A stretch of DNA of 64,000 nt from Actinomadura madurae (GCF_900115095.1 NZ_FOVH01000010.1:1-64000); one strand, 5' to 3'; shown: positions 25,642 to 34,826, counted from the first letter of the stretch. Notes: generated from the sequence alone by a model not told the origin. Numbers and translations are program-made.

Positions 25642-26633
25642 TTGGCGCCCGCCGTGAAGAGGTCGCCCGTGTAGTAGGTCTTCGGGTCGACGGACGACTT
25701 GAGCTTGCCCGCGCCGACGAAGTAGCCGTTCATCCCCGTGAGCCACTTGCCGATGGTGCCGTCCTTGGTCATCGTGTCGAGTTCCTCGACGGACAGGACC
25801 TTGACGTTGGCGGCGTCGGCCTTCACCTGGTCGACCGGAACCTTGAGCATCTTGGCGGTGAGCTCGATCGACTCGTCCATGTGGGCCGTCCGGTACTGCA
25901 TGGCCTCGCGCAGCGCCGCGATCAGCTTGGTGGCCTTGTCCTTCTCGCCGGAGACGAACTTGTTGCCCGCGACGAACGCGGTCGGGAAGGCCATCTGCGA
26001 CTCGAAGTCGGAGTTCTTGGCCAGCTCGGTCAGGCCGGGGACCCGCTTCTTAATCGTCGCGATCGCCGGGTACCAGAACCCCGCGGCGTCGATCTTCTTG
26101 GACGAGAAGGCGGACACGATGGTCGAGGCGTCCATGTTGACCACCTCGATGTCCTTCCTCGTGAGGCCCGCCTTCCTGAGCGCGAGGGTGAGGATCATGT
26201 CGCCGGACGTGCCCTCGGGCACCCCGACGGTCTTGCCCCGCAGCTGCGCCAGGGACGCGGTGCCGCTCTGCGCGATCACCCGGTCGGCGTTGCCGAGGGT
26301 GTTGAGCGCGATGATCTTCGCCTGGCCGGAGGCCGGCAGCCAGAACGCGCCGGGGCCGATGTACCCGACGTCGAGGTCGCCCGTGCCGAGCGCCTGGATC
26401 TGCAGCGGGCCGTTGGTGAACACCTTCGCCTTGACATCGAGGCCGTGCTTCTCCCAGATCTTCTGGTCGTCGGCGATGGCGAGCAGGCTGGTGCCGTTGT
26501 AGTCGGCGATGTAGCCGAAGTCGACCTCCGCCTTGTCTCCACCTCCGCCGGAGCCGGAGCCGCAGGCGGTGAGCGCCAGCACGGCGGCCACGCCGAAGGC
26601 GGTCGCGGCGGGGAATCTGCGTGACAGTGACAT
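25638..26633 (-). CDS. ABC transporter substrate-binding lipoprotein (NitT/TauT type)
   Basis: The 331-residue protein begins with a signal peptide and lipobox LTACG, followed by a Gly/Ser linker. The body has the NMT1/SsuA/TauA-like fold pattern: VDFGYIADYNGTSLLAIADD, GDLDVGYIGPGAFW and GKTVGVPEGTSGDMIL. Such proteins deliver nitrate, taurine, alkanesulfonates, sulfate esters or aromatic sulfonates. Placement between ABC transporter genes and a sulfatase suggests a sulfate- or sulfonate-bearing ligand. It is 15 nt downstream of the ATPase gene and overlaps the sulfatase start. Confidence 0.87.
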   Translation of the reverse strand: MSLSRRFPAATAFGVAAVLALTACGSGSGGGGDKAEVDFGYIADYNGTSLLAIADDQKIWEKHGLDVKAKVFTNGPLQIQALGTGDLDVGYIGPGAFWLPASGQAKIIALNTLGNADRVIAQSGTASLAQLRGKTVGVPEGTSGDMILTLALRKAGLTRKDIEVVNMDASTIVSAFSSKKIDAAGFWYPAIATIKKRVPGLTELAKNSDFESQMAFPTAFVAGNKFVSGEKDKATKLIAALREAMQYRTAHMDESIELTAKMLKVPVDQVKADAANVKVLSVEELDTMTKDGTIGKWLTGMNGYFVGAGKLKSSVDPKTYYTGDLFTAGAK

Positions 26634-26648
26634 GTCCGTCCTTGGAGA

Positions 26649-27467
26649 TCAGGCCGTTGTCGATGACGGCATGGGGTGCTTGGAGTCGGCGGCCGTGCGG
26701 CCGTCCTGGTGGTAGACGGAGTGCCAGACGCGGTTGCGCAGCGCGGCGAACTCCGCGCTGAGCCGGAACTCCTCGGATCGCGGGTAGGGGAGGTCGACCT
26801 CGACCACGTCGTAGACGCGGCCGGGGTCGGCGGCCATCACGATGACGCGGTTGGCGAGGAAGACCGCCTCGTCGACGTCATGGGTGATGAACAGGACGGT
26901 GCGCTGCTCCTTGCTCCAGGTGTCGAGCAGCTGCTCCTGGAGCTTCACCCGGGTGAGCGCGTCGAGCGCGCCGAACGGCTCGTCCATCAGGAGGATCGAG
27001 GGGTTCACGGCGTACGCGCGGGCGATCGCGCACCGCTGCCGCATCCCGCCGGACAGCATCTTGGGCAGCGCGTCGGCGAACTGCTCCAGCCCGACCATCT
27101 CGATGAAGCGCTGGGCCCGCTCGCGGCGCTCCGCCTTCGGCACGCGCGCCGTCTTCAGCCCGAACTCGATGTTCTTGCGGACGGTCAGCCAGGGGAACAG
27201 CGCGTACTGCTGGAAGATGACGCCGCGCTCGGGTCCGGGGCCGGAGACGGCCGAGCCGTCCACGAGGGCCTGCCCCTCCGTGGGCTCCTCCAAGCCGGCG
27301 AGGATGTTGAGCAGGGTGCTCTTGCCGCAGCCGGACGGGCCCACGACGGTGACGAACTCGTTGTCCGCGATGTCGAGCGAGACGCGGTCCAGCGCGGTGA
27401 AGGAGTCCCTGCCGAGCGCGAAGGTCTTGCTGACGCCCTGGACCGAGATCTTTGCCGGGGTGGTCAT
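26649..27467 (-). CDS. ABC transporter ATP-binding protein (SsuB/TauB type)
   Basis: A 272-residue ABC ATPase with Walker A GPSGCGKST (about residue 44), Q-loop QQYALFPWLT, signature LSGGMRQRCAIARA, Walker B ILLMDEPFGALD and H-loop ITHDVDEA, ending with the YPRSEEF region common to this subgroup. ATG 27467 overlaps the permease stop as ATGA. It should energise the permease encoded immediately upstream for uptake of the ligand bound by the lipoprotein encoded downstream. Confidence 0.9.
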   Translation of the reverse strand: MTTPAKISVQGVSKTFALGRDSFTALDRVSLDIADNEFVTVVGPSGCGKSTLLNILAGLEEPTEGQALVDGSAVSGPGPERGVIFQQYALFPWLTVRKNIEFGLKTARVPKAERRERAQRFIEMVGLEQFADALPKMLSGGMRQRCAIARAYAVNPSILLMDEPFGALDALTRVKLQEQLLDTWSKEQRTVLFITHDVDEAVFLANRVIVMAADPGRVYDVVEVDLPYPRSEEFRLSAEFAALRNRVWHSVYHQDGRTAADSKHPMPSSTTA

Positions 27468-28303
27468 CGGCGCTCCTGCCATCCGGTGAGCTTGCGTTCG
27501 GCCAGCAGGAGCACCCGGTCCATGAGCAGGCCGAGGATCCCGATGGTGATGAGCCCGACGAAGATCGTGGGCAGGTCGTAGTAGAGCTGCGCGTTCTGCA
27601 TCCGGAAGCCGAGGCCCTCCTGCGCGGCGATGAGCTCGGCGGCGACCAGCGTCGCCCACGCCGAGCCGAGCCCGACCCGCATGCCGACGAGGATGAACGG
27701 GGTCGAGGCCGGCACCACCACCCGCAGGAAGATCCCGGCGTCCCCGGTGCCGAGGACGCGGGCGGCGTTGATCAGGGTGCGGTCGACGTCCACCACGCCC
27801 TGGAACGTCGAGATGACGCAGACGAGGAACGCCGCCAGGAAGATGACGAAGATCTTCGGTGTCTCGCCGATGCCCATCAGCACGATGGCGAGCGGGATAA
27901 TGGCCAGCGGCGGGATGGTGCGGAAGAACTGCACCCAGGGTTCGACGAGGCCGCGGACGAAGCCGTACCACCCCATGAGGAATCCCACCGGGATCGCCAG
28001 GGCCGTCCCGAGGGCGAAACCGGCGAGGACCCGGCCCAGGCTGGCGAGGACGTCCTTCTGGAGCGTTCCGTCCGAGAGGAGCGTGCCCGCCTGCGACACC
28101 ACCTCGCTCGGCGTCGGGAGGGTGAAGCCCGCCGCGGCGAGCCCCCACCACAGGGCGATGCCGAACCCGACGGACACCCCGTTCAGCAGCAGGGAGACCC
28201 CTCTTCGTCGCGGCCCCGTCCTCGCGCCGGTGCGGCCGCGGCCGCCCGCGGCGTTCGCACCGCCCCGGCTCGTCCGGGCGCTCTGGTCACTGAGCACGGC
28301 CAT
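27464..28303 (-). CDS. ABC transporter permease (SsuC/TauC type)
   Basis: The 279-residue membrane protein has an Arg-rich cytoplasmic N-terminus and about six membrane segments. The EAA-type loop is VLGTGDAGIFLRVVVPASTP (about residue 190). ATG 28303 has AGAGGAG 7 nt upstream and lies 17 nt inside the end of the ROK gene, so expression should follow the ROK promoter. It forms the channel of the NitT/TauT-type importer. Confidence 0.88.
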   Translation of the reverse strand: MAVLSDQSARTSRGGANAAGGRGRTGARTGPRRRGVSLLLNGVSVGFGIALWWGLAAAGFTLPTPSEVVSQAGTLLSDGTLQKDVLASLGRVLAGFALGTALAIPVGFLMGWYGFVRGLVEPWVQFFRTIPPLAIIPLAIVLMGIGETPKIFVIFLAAFLVCVISTFQGVVDVDRTLINAARVLGTGDAGIFLRVVVPASTPFILVGMRVGLGSAWATLVAAELIAAQEGLGFRMQNAQLYYDLPTIFVGLITIGILGLLMDRVLLLAERKLTGWQERR

Positions 28304-29561
28304 GGCCCACTCCTCTGTTCGCTGTCTTCCGTGCGCGCTCGATCGGCCCGGAACCGGCGGGGCCCGCCTCGGCGGCCTCCGGATAGGCCGCCAGCAGCGG
28401 CGAGCTGTGAAATAGCGCGGCGAGCGCGCCGAGCGCGCCGTCGTCGTCGGAGAGCCCGGCCCGCCGCACGACCGGCCGGGGGGCGCCGGGGAAATGCCCG
28501 GCCGCGACGGTGGCCGCGGCCTGCTCGAGCAGCGCGGGCGCCACGCGGGTGATCTCCCCGCCGATGACGACGTCCGCGGGGTTGAGGATCAGGGACGCCT
28601 CGCCCAGCACCCGGCCGACGGCGGTCCCGGCGGCGCGCAGCACCCGGTCGGCGACCGGGTCGCCCCACTCGACCGCGGCGGCCAGGCCGCCGAGGTCCTC
28701 GACCGGGAGGCCCTGCTCCCGGCAGGTCCGCAGGATGGCGGGGACGGACGCGAGGGTCTCGACGCAGCCCCGCTTGCCGCAGCGGCAGTCCAGCCCGTCC
28801 GGGTCGGCCGTGATGTGCCCCAGCTCGCCGGCCAGCCCCGACGAACCGGTGACCAGCCGCCCGCCGACCACCAGCCCTCCGCCGACGCCGTCGGAGATCC
28901 GCAGGTAGAGAAGGTCGTCGACGGACCCGTGGCCGAAGACGACCTCCGCGAGCGCGGCCAGCCGGGTGTTGTTGTCCACGATGACCGGTGCCCCGAACCG
29001 TTTGGCGAACGCCGCCTGCGCCGCCGCCTCGGGGGCGCCCGCGGCGGCCGGCTCGTGCGGCGCCGCCACGAGCACCCCCGGGCTCGGGCGGTACGGCCCG
29101 GGAACCCCGATGCCGACGCCCTGCAGCGCCCCGTAGTGCACCCCGGACTCGGCGCTGAGGCGGTCGATGAGCTGGAACGCCAGGTCGAGCCGGACCGGCC
29201 ACGGGGCGTCGTCGTACCGGTGCGACCCGGACACGACGATCTCGTGGGAGGCGTCCGCGACCGCCAGGTGCACCCGCCGGTGGCCGAAGTCGACGCCCAT
29301 GAACTGCCCGGAGGCGGGGTCCAGGGCGAGCCGCTCGGCCGGCCGGCCGCTGCCCTCCCGCTTGGCCGCGTCGGTGTCGACCACCACGATGGCGCCGCGC
29401 TGCAGCAGGCTGCCGGTGATCTCGGAGAGGGTGGTGCGGGACAGCCCGACGGCGAGGGCGATCTGCCCGCGGCTCATCGCGCCGTGCTCGCGCAGGACGC
29501 GCAGGACGCGCTCCTCGTGAGTGCGTCTCACCAGCGCATGCACTCCGGCCGACGTCGTCAT
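28287..29561 (-). CDS. ROK family transcriptional regulator
   Basis: The 424-residue protein has an N-terminal winged helix (MSRGQIALAVGLSRTTLSEI, about residues 29-48) and a ROK sugar-kinase-like domain. The zinc-type signature DCRCGKRGCVE lies near residue 265, with VDFGHRRVHLAVAD and IGGEI around it. ROK repressors usually respond to a sugar or sugar phosphate. It is the first gene of the operon reading toward the importer, sulfatase, FGE and GalT, and is divergent from two glycosidase genes. It probably senses the sugar product of this locus. Its own start lacks a clear ribosome-binding site. Confidence 0.88.
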   Translation of the reverse strand: MTTSAGVHALVRRTHEERVLRVLREHGAMSRGQIALAVGLSRTTLSEITGSLLQRGAIVVVDTDAAKREGSGRPAERLALDPASGQFMGVDFGHRRVHLAVADASHEIVVSGSHRYDDAPWPVRLDLAFQLIDRLSAESGVHYGALQGVGIGVPGPYRPSPGVLVAAPHEPAAAGAPEAAAQAAFAKRFGAPVIVDNNTRLAALAEVVFGHGSVDDLLYLRISDGVGGGLVVGGRLVTGSSGLAGELGHITADPDGLDCRCGKRGCVETLASVPAILRTCREQGLPVEDLGGLAAAVEWGDPVADRVLRAAGTAVGRVLGEASLILNPADVVIGGEITRVAPALLEQAAATVAAGHFPGAPRPVVRRAGLSDDDGALGALAALFHSSPLLAAYPEAAEAGPAGSGPIERARKTANRGVGHGRAQ

Positions 29562-29590
29562 GCGGCAACGCTGACAGCGGGCAATTTTTC

Positions 29591-29707
29591 CGTCAACACT
29601 CCGACAGAAAGATCCTGCGTCTCCGAACCGGCGCCGGAACCGGCCATGTCACGCGTCCAATGACCTTTCTGTCGCCTGTTCACCGACGGAATGAGTCTCT
29701 ATAACGT
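29591..29707. promoter_or_regulatory. Divergent promoter region with mirrored 10-bp elements
   Basis: CGACAGAAAG (29602-29611) and its exact inverse CTTTCTGTCG (29665-29674) face outward. Read in each transcription direction, CTTTCTGTCG stands 5 bp before TTGACG (29591-29596, toward the ROK operon) and 4 bp before TTCACC (29679-29684, toward the GH43 gene, with TATAAC at 29700-29705). AACA also precedes each CGACAGAAAG core after two or three bases. The arrangement suggests one regulator, perhaps the ROK protein, acting on both promoters. Confidence 0.6.
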
Positions 29708-29758
29708 CTCCTCCCAGCCGGGCCACTGGGGTCCTGCGCGACGAACGAGGAGTGAGTG

Positions 29759-31108
29759 ATGACCAGCTCCGAACACGGTTTGCACCTCGGCAGGCGGTCC
29801 CTGCTGATCGGTGCCGCCGGCTCCCTCGCGGCGGCGGCACTGCCCGCGACCGCCGCCGCCGTACAGGCGTCCCCCGCGGAGTCCGTGTCCAAGCGGCGGT
29901 ACCCGCCGAACTGGCCCGACCCCGAGCCCTACGGCCTCGCCGACACCCGGCAGGACCTGTGGCCACGCCGCGACAACTCCTTCGTCCTGCCGCTTGAGCT
30001 GCGCCCCCGGGACAGAGAGCGCGGCGTGGTCTGGATGCGCGACACCTACGTCAACTGCTTCGTCGTCAAGGGACGTCCCCTCTACGTCGCCACCGGGACC
30101 TCGCGCGTTCCCGGACTCGACCGGGCCGCCCCGTGGAACGACGGCATCTTCGTGTGGGTGTCACGCTCGCTGCGAGGGCCGTGGCGGCTGGTCGACACGA
30201 CCAGGGTCCGGCCGGGCGCCGAGAAGGGGAAGGTGTGGTCGCCCGAGTTCGTCGGCGAGAACCGGCCCGGACGCATGGTCGTCGCACCGTGGCAGGAGTA
30301 CTGGTACGACGACAGGTTCGGGAAGCGCGGCGAGGTCTGGGCGCCCGAGCTGCACTACTTCCGCGGAAGGTGGTACATCGTCGCGTGCATGGGCGACCAC
30401 TCCCGCAAGGTCGGCTCGTTCATGCTGGTGAGCGAGGGCGGGATCGAAGGCCCGTACCGTCTCGTCGAGGGGAACCACGACAAGCCGTTCGGCGACTCGT
30501 TCATCGGCGGACCGAACTTCATCGAGCCCGGCGCCTACCACCACATCGACGGCGGCCTTTACGCCGAGAACGGCGACGCGTGGCTCGTCCTGCACAACGA
30601 CCTCTACGCGAAGTTCCGCGACGACATGGAGGACATCGTCCCGACGACCGACCTCCCGAGGTTCCAGCAGACGCCCTACTCGCCCGAGCCGTACCTCGAA
30701 GGCGCCTACGTCTTCAAATTCCAGGGCAGGTACTACCTCCTGCACGCCGCGTGGGACCGGAGGTCGGCCAATCCCGACGGCGGCACCCGCTACGCGTACG
30801 ACCCGCCCGGCCCCGGCCGCACGCAGTACCAGTACGACGTGATCGTCGCCGTCTCGGACGCCTTCGAGGGCCCCTACTCGGAGCGGTGGACCGCGGGCGT
30901 CGGCGCCGGGCACAACAACTTCTTCACCGACGCCGCCGGCCGGCCCTGGTCGACGTTCTTCCGCAACCCGAACGCCGGCTACTGGGCCGACCCGTCGCGC
31001 GTCGCCGACGCGGCCGTGCCCGGGGTCGCCCGGCTGGAATGGACCGGCCCCGAGGGCAAGCGCCTGTACGTCCAGCGCCGCGACCAGGGCCGTGCGATCG
31101 ATGGTTGA
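29759..31108 (+). CDS. Secreted GH43-like glycoside hydrolase with Tat signal
   Basis: The 449-residue protein starts with a twin-arginine signal (GRRSLLIGAAGSLAAAALP, about residues 11-29). The mature part is a five-bladed propeller of GH43 type: VWAPELHYFRGRWYIVAC carries the family WAPE pattern, and LEGAYVFKFQGRYYLLHA supplies the usual catalytic Glu region. NWPDPEPYG may supply the propeller Asp. GAGGAG lies 6 nt before ATG 29759. GH43 enzymes cleave arabinosides, xylosides or galactosides. Here, export, sulfatase and GalT context favour a galactose-containing or sulfated glycan. The specific activity is unknown. Confidence 0.75.
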   Translation: MTSSEHGLHLGRRSLLIGAAGSLAAAALPATAAAVQASPAESVSKRRYPPNWPDPEPYGLADTRQDLWPRRDNSFVLPLELRPRDRERGVVWMRDTYVNCFVVKGRPLYVATGTSRVPGLDRAAPWNDGIFVWVSRSLRGPWRLVDTTRVRPGAEKGKVWSPEFVGENRPGRMVVAPWQEYWYDDRFGKRGEVWAPELHYFRGRWYIVACMGDHSRKVGSFMLVSEGGIEGPYRLVEGNHDKPFGDSFIGGPNFIEPGAYHHIDGGLYAENGDAWLVLHNDLYAKFRDDMEDIVPTTDLPRFQQTPYSPEPYLEGAYVFKFQGRYYLLHAAWDRRSANPDGGTRYAYDPPGPGRTQYQYDVIVAVSDAFEGPYSERWTAGVGAGHNNFFTDAAGRPWSTFFRNPNAGYWADPSRVADAAVPGVARLEWTGPEGKRLYVQRRDQGRAIDG

Positions 31109-32318
31109 CGATCGCTCGCGGCCTCGGAGCCGACGCGTCCCGCGTCACCGCCTCGTCACCCGGATCCTCACGATCGCCGGCGTCCTCGCCGCCCTGACCG
31201 CCTGCTCGCTCGGCTCATCCGCGGCCGGTGACGCGGGCGGCGGGGTCGAGCCGCTCCCCGCGCTCGGCGCGCTCGGCGCCAACTACAACGAGAACCTCGA
31301 CCAGCTGAACTACCGGGAGCTGCGCGAGGCGCGTGCCGGCTGGGTTCGCGGCTTCTATGCCGTGCCCGAGGCGGACGAGGTACCGCCGGCGCGGAGCGAC
31401 GCCATCCGGGTGATCCGCGGTGCTCACGACCGGGGGTTCCGCACCCTGCTCAGCCTGAAGTTCCCCATGTCGGGGACCCCGTTCCCCCAGCCCGGCGGTT
31501 CGGAGATGGCAGCCGAGCTCAAGCGGCTGGACAGCGTGCTGCCGCTCGTGCTCGGGACGGTCGACGTGATCACCATCGGCAACGAGCCGTTCATCGAGAG
31601 CCTGCCGGCCCAGCGCGACGAGCGGCTCAACCGGTTCTACGAGACCGTGGCGCGCCATGTCATCGAGACCCGGGCCGAACTCTGCGGCGCGGACTGCCCC
31701 ACCCACCTGTTCATGGGGGCGCTGAACCGGCTGGACCTCCCTCAGAACCGGACCCCGGCCGTCGAGCGGTACCTCGCCTTCGCGCGCGGGACGCCCGAGA
31801 TCGAGGGCGTCGACCTTCATCCGCACGTTCCCGACGAGGCGCGGATCCAGGACTTCCTGGACTACACCCTGCCGCGGCTTCGCCCTGGCCAGACCTTCCT
31901 GGTCACCGAGTTCTCACTGGTCTGGTACTGGCAGAAGCACATGACCGACCGGATACCGGCCGCCTTCGCCCGTCGCTACGGCTACGCCTCCGGCACCCAG
32001 GTCTGGCAGGTCATCGGCGAAGCGATCGAACGTCCCTTCCCGGCGCGCAAGTGGAACGAACTTCTCTCCCAGAGCCCCTGGTTCGAGTCCAAGAAACACA
32101 TGCTGCGGGACGAGATGGCGCGGTTCCGGAGTACCGGCCGGCTGGCCGTGGCGACATACGGCTTCCGCCAGATTCCCTCCATGACGGCCGGCTGGAGCGC
32201 GACCAAGCCGCCCTGGCTGCTCAACAGCGTGTTCGCCACGCTGACGGTGCGGCACCGCGGCCAGGCCATGTCGACGCCGGGCTACGCCTGGATCGGCGAT
32301 TTCCGCCGCCTGCAGTGA
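31101..32318 (+). CDS. Lipoprotein with glycosidase-type TIM barrel
   Basis: A 405-residue protein with a basic N-terminus, hydrophobic segment and lipobox LTACS (Cys near residue 34). It is anchored outside the membrane. The barrel resembles clan GH-A glycosidases: VITIGNEPFIES would carry the acid/base Glu after Asn, and FLVTEFSLVWYW the nucleophile Glu. Ordered strands such as FRTLLSLKFP and IEGVDLHPHVP fit. ATG 31101 overlaps the GH43 stop by 8 nt, so the two enzymes are co-expressed. I cannot place it in a numbered GH family. Confidence 0.65.
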   Translation: MVDDRSRPRSRRVPRHRLVTRILTIAGVLAALTACSLGSSAAGDAGGGVEPLPALGALGANYNENLDQLNYRELREARAGWVRGFYAVPEADEVPPARSDAIRVIRGAHDRGFRTLLSLKFPMSGTPFPQPGGSEMAAELKRLDSVLPLVLGTVDVITIGNEPFIESLPAQRDERLNRFYETVARHVIETRAELCGADCPTHLFMGALNRLDLPQNRTPAVERYLAFARGTPEIEGVDLHPHVPDEARIQDFLDYTLPRLRPGQTFLVTEFSLVWYWQKHMTDRIPAAFARRYGYASGTQVWQVIGEAIERPFPARKWNELLSQSPWFESKKHMLRDEMARFRSTGRLAVATYGFRQIPSMTAGWSATKPPWLLNSVFATLTVRHRGQAMSTPGYAWIGDFRRLQ

Positions 32319-32350
32319 CCGCGGCCGTCCGCCTGTCGACGACCCGGTGA

Positions 32351-32375
32351 CCTGACGGCCCCGGGACGGGTCAGG
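32351..32375. terminator. Possible hairpin between convergent lipoprotein and katG genes
   Basis: CCTGAC (32351-32356) and GTCAGG (32370-32375) pair around a GC-rich 13-nt loop that overlaps the katG stop codon. The stem is short and there is no T-run, so this is only a weak candidate. Confidence 0.3.
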
Positions 32376-34590
32376 CGAGGTCGTAGCGGTCGAGGTTCAT
32401 GATCTTGTCCCACGCGGCGACGAAGTCGCGGACGAACTCCTGCTCGGCGTCGTCGCTGGCGTAGACCTCCGCGACCGCGCGCAGCTCGGCGTTCGCCCCG
32501 AAGACGAGGTCGGCGCGGCTGGCGGTCCATCGGACGGCGCCGGAGGCGTCGCGGCCCTCGAAGACCTCGGCGTTCTCGGACGTCTGCTTCCACACCGTGC
32601 CCATGTCGAGCAGGTTCACGAAGAAGTCGTTGGTCAGCGTCCCGGGGGCGTCGGTGAAGACGCCCAGGGACGATCCCTTGTGGTTCGCGCCGAGGACGCG
32701 CAGGCCGCCGAGAAGGACCGTCATCTCTGGCACGCTCAGGGTGAGCAGGTTCGCCCGGTCGACGAGGAGGAACTCGCCCGGCAGCATGTTGCCCTTCGTG
32801 AGGTAGTTGCGGAACCCGTCGTGCGTCGGCTCCATCACCTCGAACGACTCCACGTCGGTCTGCTCCTGCGACGCGTCGGTGCGTCCCGGCGTGAAGGGCA
32901 CCTCGACGTCGTGGCCCGCGTCCCTGGCGGCCTTCTCGACCGCGGCGCAGCCGCCGAGGACGATGAGGTCGGCCAGGGAGATCCGCTTGCCGCCGGTCTG
33001 CTCGGCGTTGAACTCCTCCTGGACCCGCTCCAGGGTGCGCAGCACGGTGGCCAGCGCGTCGGGGTCGTTGACCTCCCAGCTCCGCTGCGGCTCCAGCCAG
33101 ATGCGGGCGCCGTTGGCGCCGCCGCGCTTGTCGGTGCCGCGGAACGACGCGGCCGACGCCCACGCGGTGATGACGAGCTGCGCGACCGACAGGCCCGAGC
33201 CGAGGAGCCGCTCCTTGAGGGCGGCGACGTCCTGGGCGTCGACGAGCTCGTGGTCCACCGGCGGGACCGGGTCCTGCCAGACCAGCGTCTCGGACGGGAC
33301 CTCCGGGCCGAGGTAGCGCTGGATCGGGCCCATGTCGCGGTGGGTCAGCTTGAACCACGCGCGCGCGAAGGCGTCCGCGAACTCCTCCGGGTTGTCCTTG
33401 TAGCGGCGCGAGATCGGCTCGTAGATCGGGTCGAAGCGCAGCGACAGGTCGGTCGTCAGCATCATCGGCTGGCGCGTCAGCGACCCGTCCTCGGGGTCGG
33501 GGACGGTGCCGGCCCCGCCGCCTTCCTTCGGCCGCCACTGGTGGAGCCCGGCGGGGCTCTCGGTCAGCTCCCACTCGTATCCGAAGAGGATCTCGAAGAA
33601 GCTGTTGTCCCAGGTGGTCGGGGTGGGCGTCCAGGTGACCTCCAGGCCGCTGGTGTAGGAGTCGCGGCCCTTGCCGGTGCCGTGGGTGCTCTTCCAGCCG
33701 AGGCCCTGGTCCTCCAGCGGGGCGCCCTCGGGCTCGGGGCCGATGCTGTCGGCCGGGGCCGCGCCGTGGGTCTTGCCGAAGGTGTGGCCGCCGGCGATCA
33801 GGGCGACGGTCTCCTCGTCGTTCATCGCCATCCGGCGGAACGTCTCGCGGATGTCGCGGGCCGCCGCGATCGGGTCGGGGTTGCCGTTCGGGCCCTCCGG
33901 GTTGACGTAGATCAGGCCCATCTGCACCGCGGCCAGCGGCTTCTCCAACTCCCGGTCTCCGCTGTAGCGCTCGTCGTCGAGCCAGGCGGTCTCCGGGCCC
34001 CAGAAGACGTCCTCCTCGGCCTGCCAGGCGTCCTGGCGGCCGCCGGCGAAGCCGAACGTCGTGAAGCCCATGGACTCCAGCGCGACGTTGCCGGCGAGGA
34101 TCATCAGGTCGGCCCAGGAGATCTTCCGGCCGTACTTCTGCTTGACCGGCCACAGCACGCGGCGGGCCTTGTCGAGGCTCGCGTTGTCGGGCCAGCTGTT
34201 GAGCGGCGCGAAGCGCTGCTGGCCCGCGCCGGCGCCGCCGCGGCCGTCGCTGACGCGGTAGGTGCCCGCGCTGTGCCACGCCATCCGGATGATCAGCGGT
34301 CCGTAGTGCCCGAAGTCGGCCGGCCACCAGTCCTGCGAATCGGTGAGCACGTGCGCGATGTCCCGCTTCACGGCGGGGAGGTCGAGGCTGTTGAACGCCT
34401 CGGCGTAGTCGAAGTCCGCGCCGAGGGGGTTGGCCATGGGAGGGTTCTTCGCGAGGAGCCGCAGGTTGAGCTGGTCCGGCCACCAGCCGCGGTTGCCGCC
34501 GCCCTGCGTCGGGTGCGGGGCGCGGCTGTGCACGACCGGGCAGGCGCCTTCGCCTTCGGCGGGGGTGGCGGCTTCGTTCTTCTCGGACAT
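32371..34590 (-). CDS. katG: Catalase-peroxidase
   Basis: The 739-residue haem enzyme has both class I peroxidase halves. The distal site is RMAWHSAGTYRVSDGRGG with Trp and His. The Tyr of the Trp-Tyr-Met adduct is in LIYVNPEGPNG, and the proximal His is in ALIAGGHTFGKTHGAAP. The C-terminal half repeats the fold without haem ligands. KatG removes hydrogen peroxide by both catalase and peroxidase reactions in the cytosol. GGAGGG lies before ATG 34590. It appears to be transcribed alone. A palindrome at 34649-34664 lies in its upstream region. No furA gene is adjacent, unlike many actinobacterial katG loci. Confidence 0.97.
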   Translation of the reverse strand: MSEKNEAATPAEGEGACPVVHSRAPHPTQGGGNRGWWPDQLNLRLLAKNPPMANPLGADFDYAEAFNSLDLPAVKRDIAHVLTDSQDWWPADFGHYGPLIIRMAWHSAGTYRVSDGRGGAGAGQQRFAPLNSWPDNASLDKARRVLWPVKQKYGRKISWADLMILAGNVALESMGFTTFGFAGGRQDAWQAEEDVFWGPETAWLDDERYSGDRELEKPLAAVQMGLIYVNPEGPNGNPDPIAAARDIRETFRRMAMNDEETVALIAGGHTFGKTHGAAPADSIGPEPEGAPLEDQGLGWKSTHGTGKGRDSYTSGLEVTWTPTPTTWDNSFFEILFGYEWELTESPAGLHQWRPKEGGGAGTVPDPEDGSLTRQPMMLTTDLSLRFDPIYEPISRRYKDNPEEFADAFARAWFKLTHRDMGPIQRYLGPEVPSETLVWQDPVPPVDHELVDAQDVAALKERLLGSGLSVAQLVITAWASAASFRGTDKRGGANGARIWLEPQRSWEVNDPDALATVLRTLERVQEEFNAEQTGGKRISLADLIVLGGCAAVEKAARDAGHDVEVPFTPGRTDASQEQTDVESFEVMEPTHDGFRNYLTKGNMLPGEFLLVDRANLLTLSVPEMTVLLGGLRVLGANHKGSSLGVFTDAPGTLTNDFFVNLLDMGTVWKQTSENAEVFEGRDASGAVRWTASRADLVFGANAELRAVAEVYASDDAEQEFVRDFVAAWDKIMNLDRYDLA

Positions 34591-34648
34591 GTGTTCCCTC
34601 CAGGGAGCGCGGGTGAATCAGGTGTCCAGATGGTTGGAACAGGCCGGG

Positions 34649-34664
34649 CATCTGCCTCCAGATG
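34649..34664. promoter_or_regulatory. Palindrome upstream of katG
   Basis: CATCTGCCTCCAGATG is a 6+6 inverted repeat with a 4-nt spacer, 59 bp upstream of the katG start. A further half site CAGATG occurs at 34627-34632. It may bind a peroxide or metal regulator. The rest of the 34591-34826 gap shows nothing else that I can support. Confidence 0.4.
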
Positions 34665-34826
34665 ACTCGGCTTCCCCGATTCGCGGCTTGTTACGCGCCA
34701 CCGGAACGGACGGCCGGACGTGCCGTACCGGCCCCGCCGCCGTCGGGCGGCCACCCGTCCACACTGACCCGCTGAGTTGAATGAGTCAAGTCTGCGAAAT
34801 GATCAGCTCTGTGGCCGCCGCCGGGC

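Noticed and set aside
32282..34651. A 789-codon minus-strand frame shifted relative to katG
   Set aside because: The katG frame contains every catalase-peroxidase motif without interruption; the shifted frame is Arg-rich noise.
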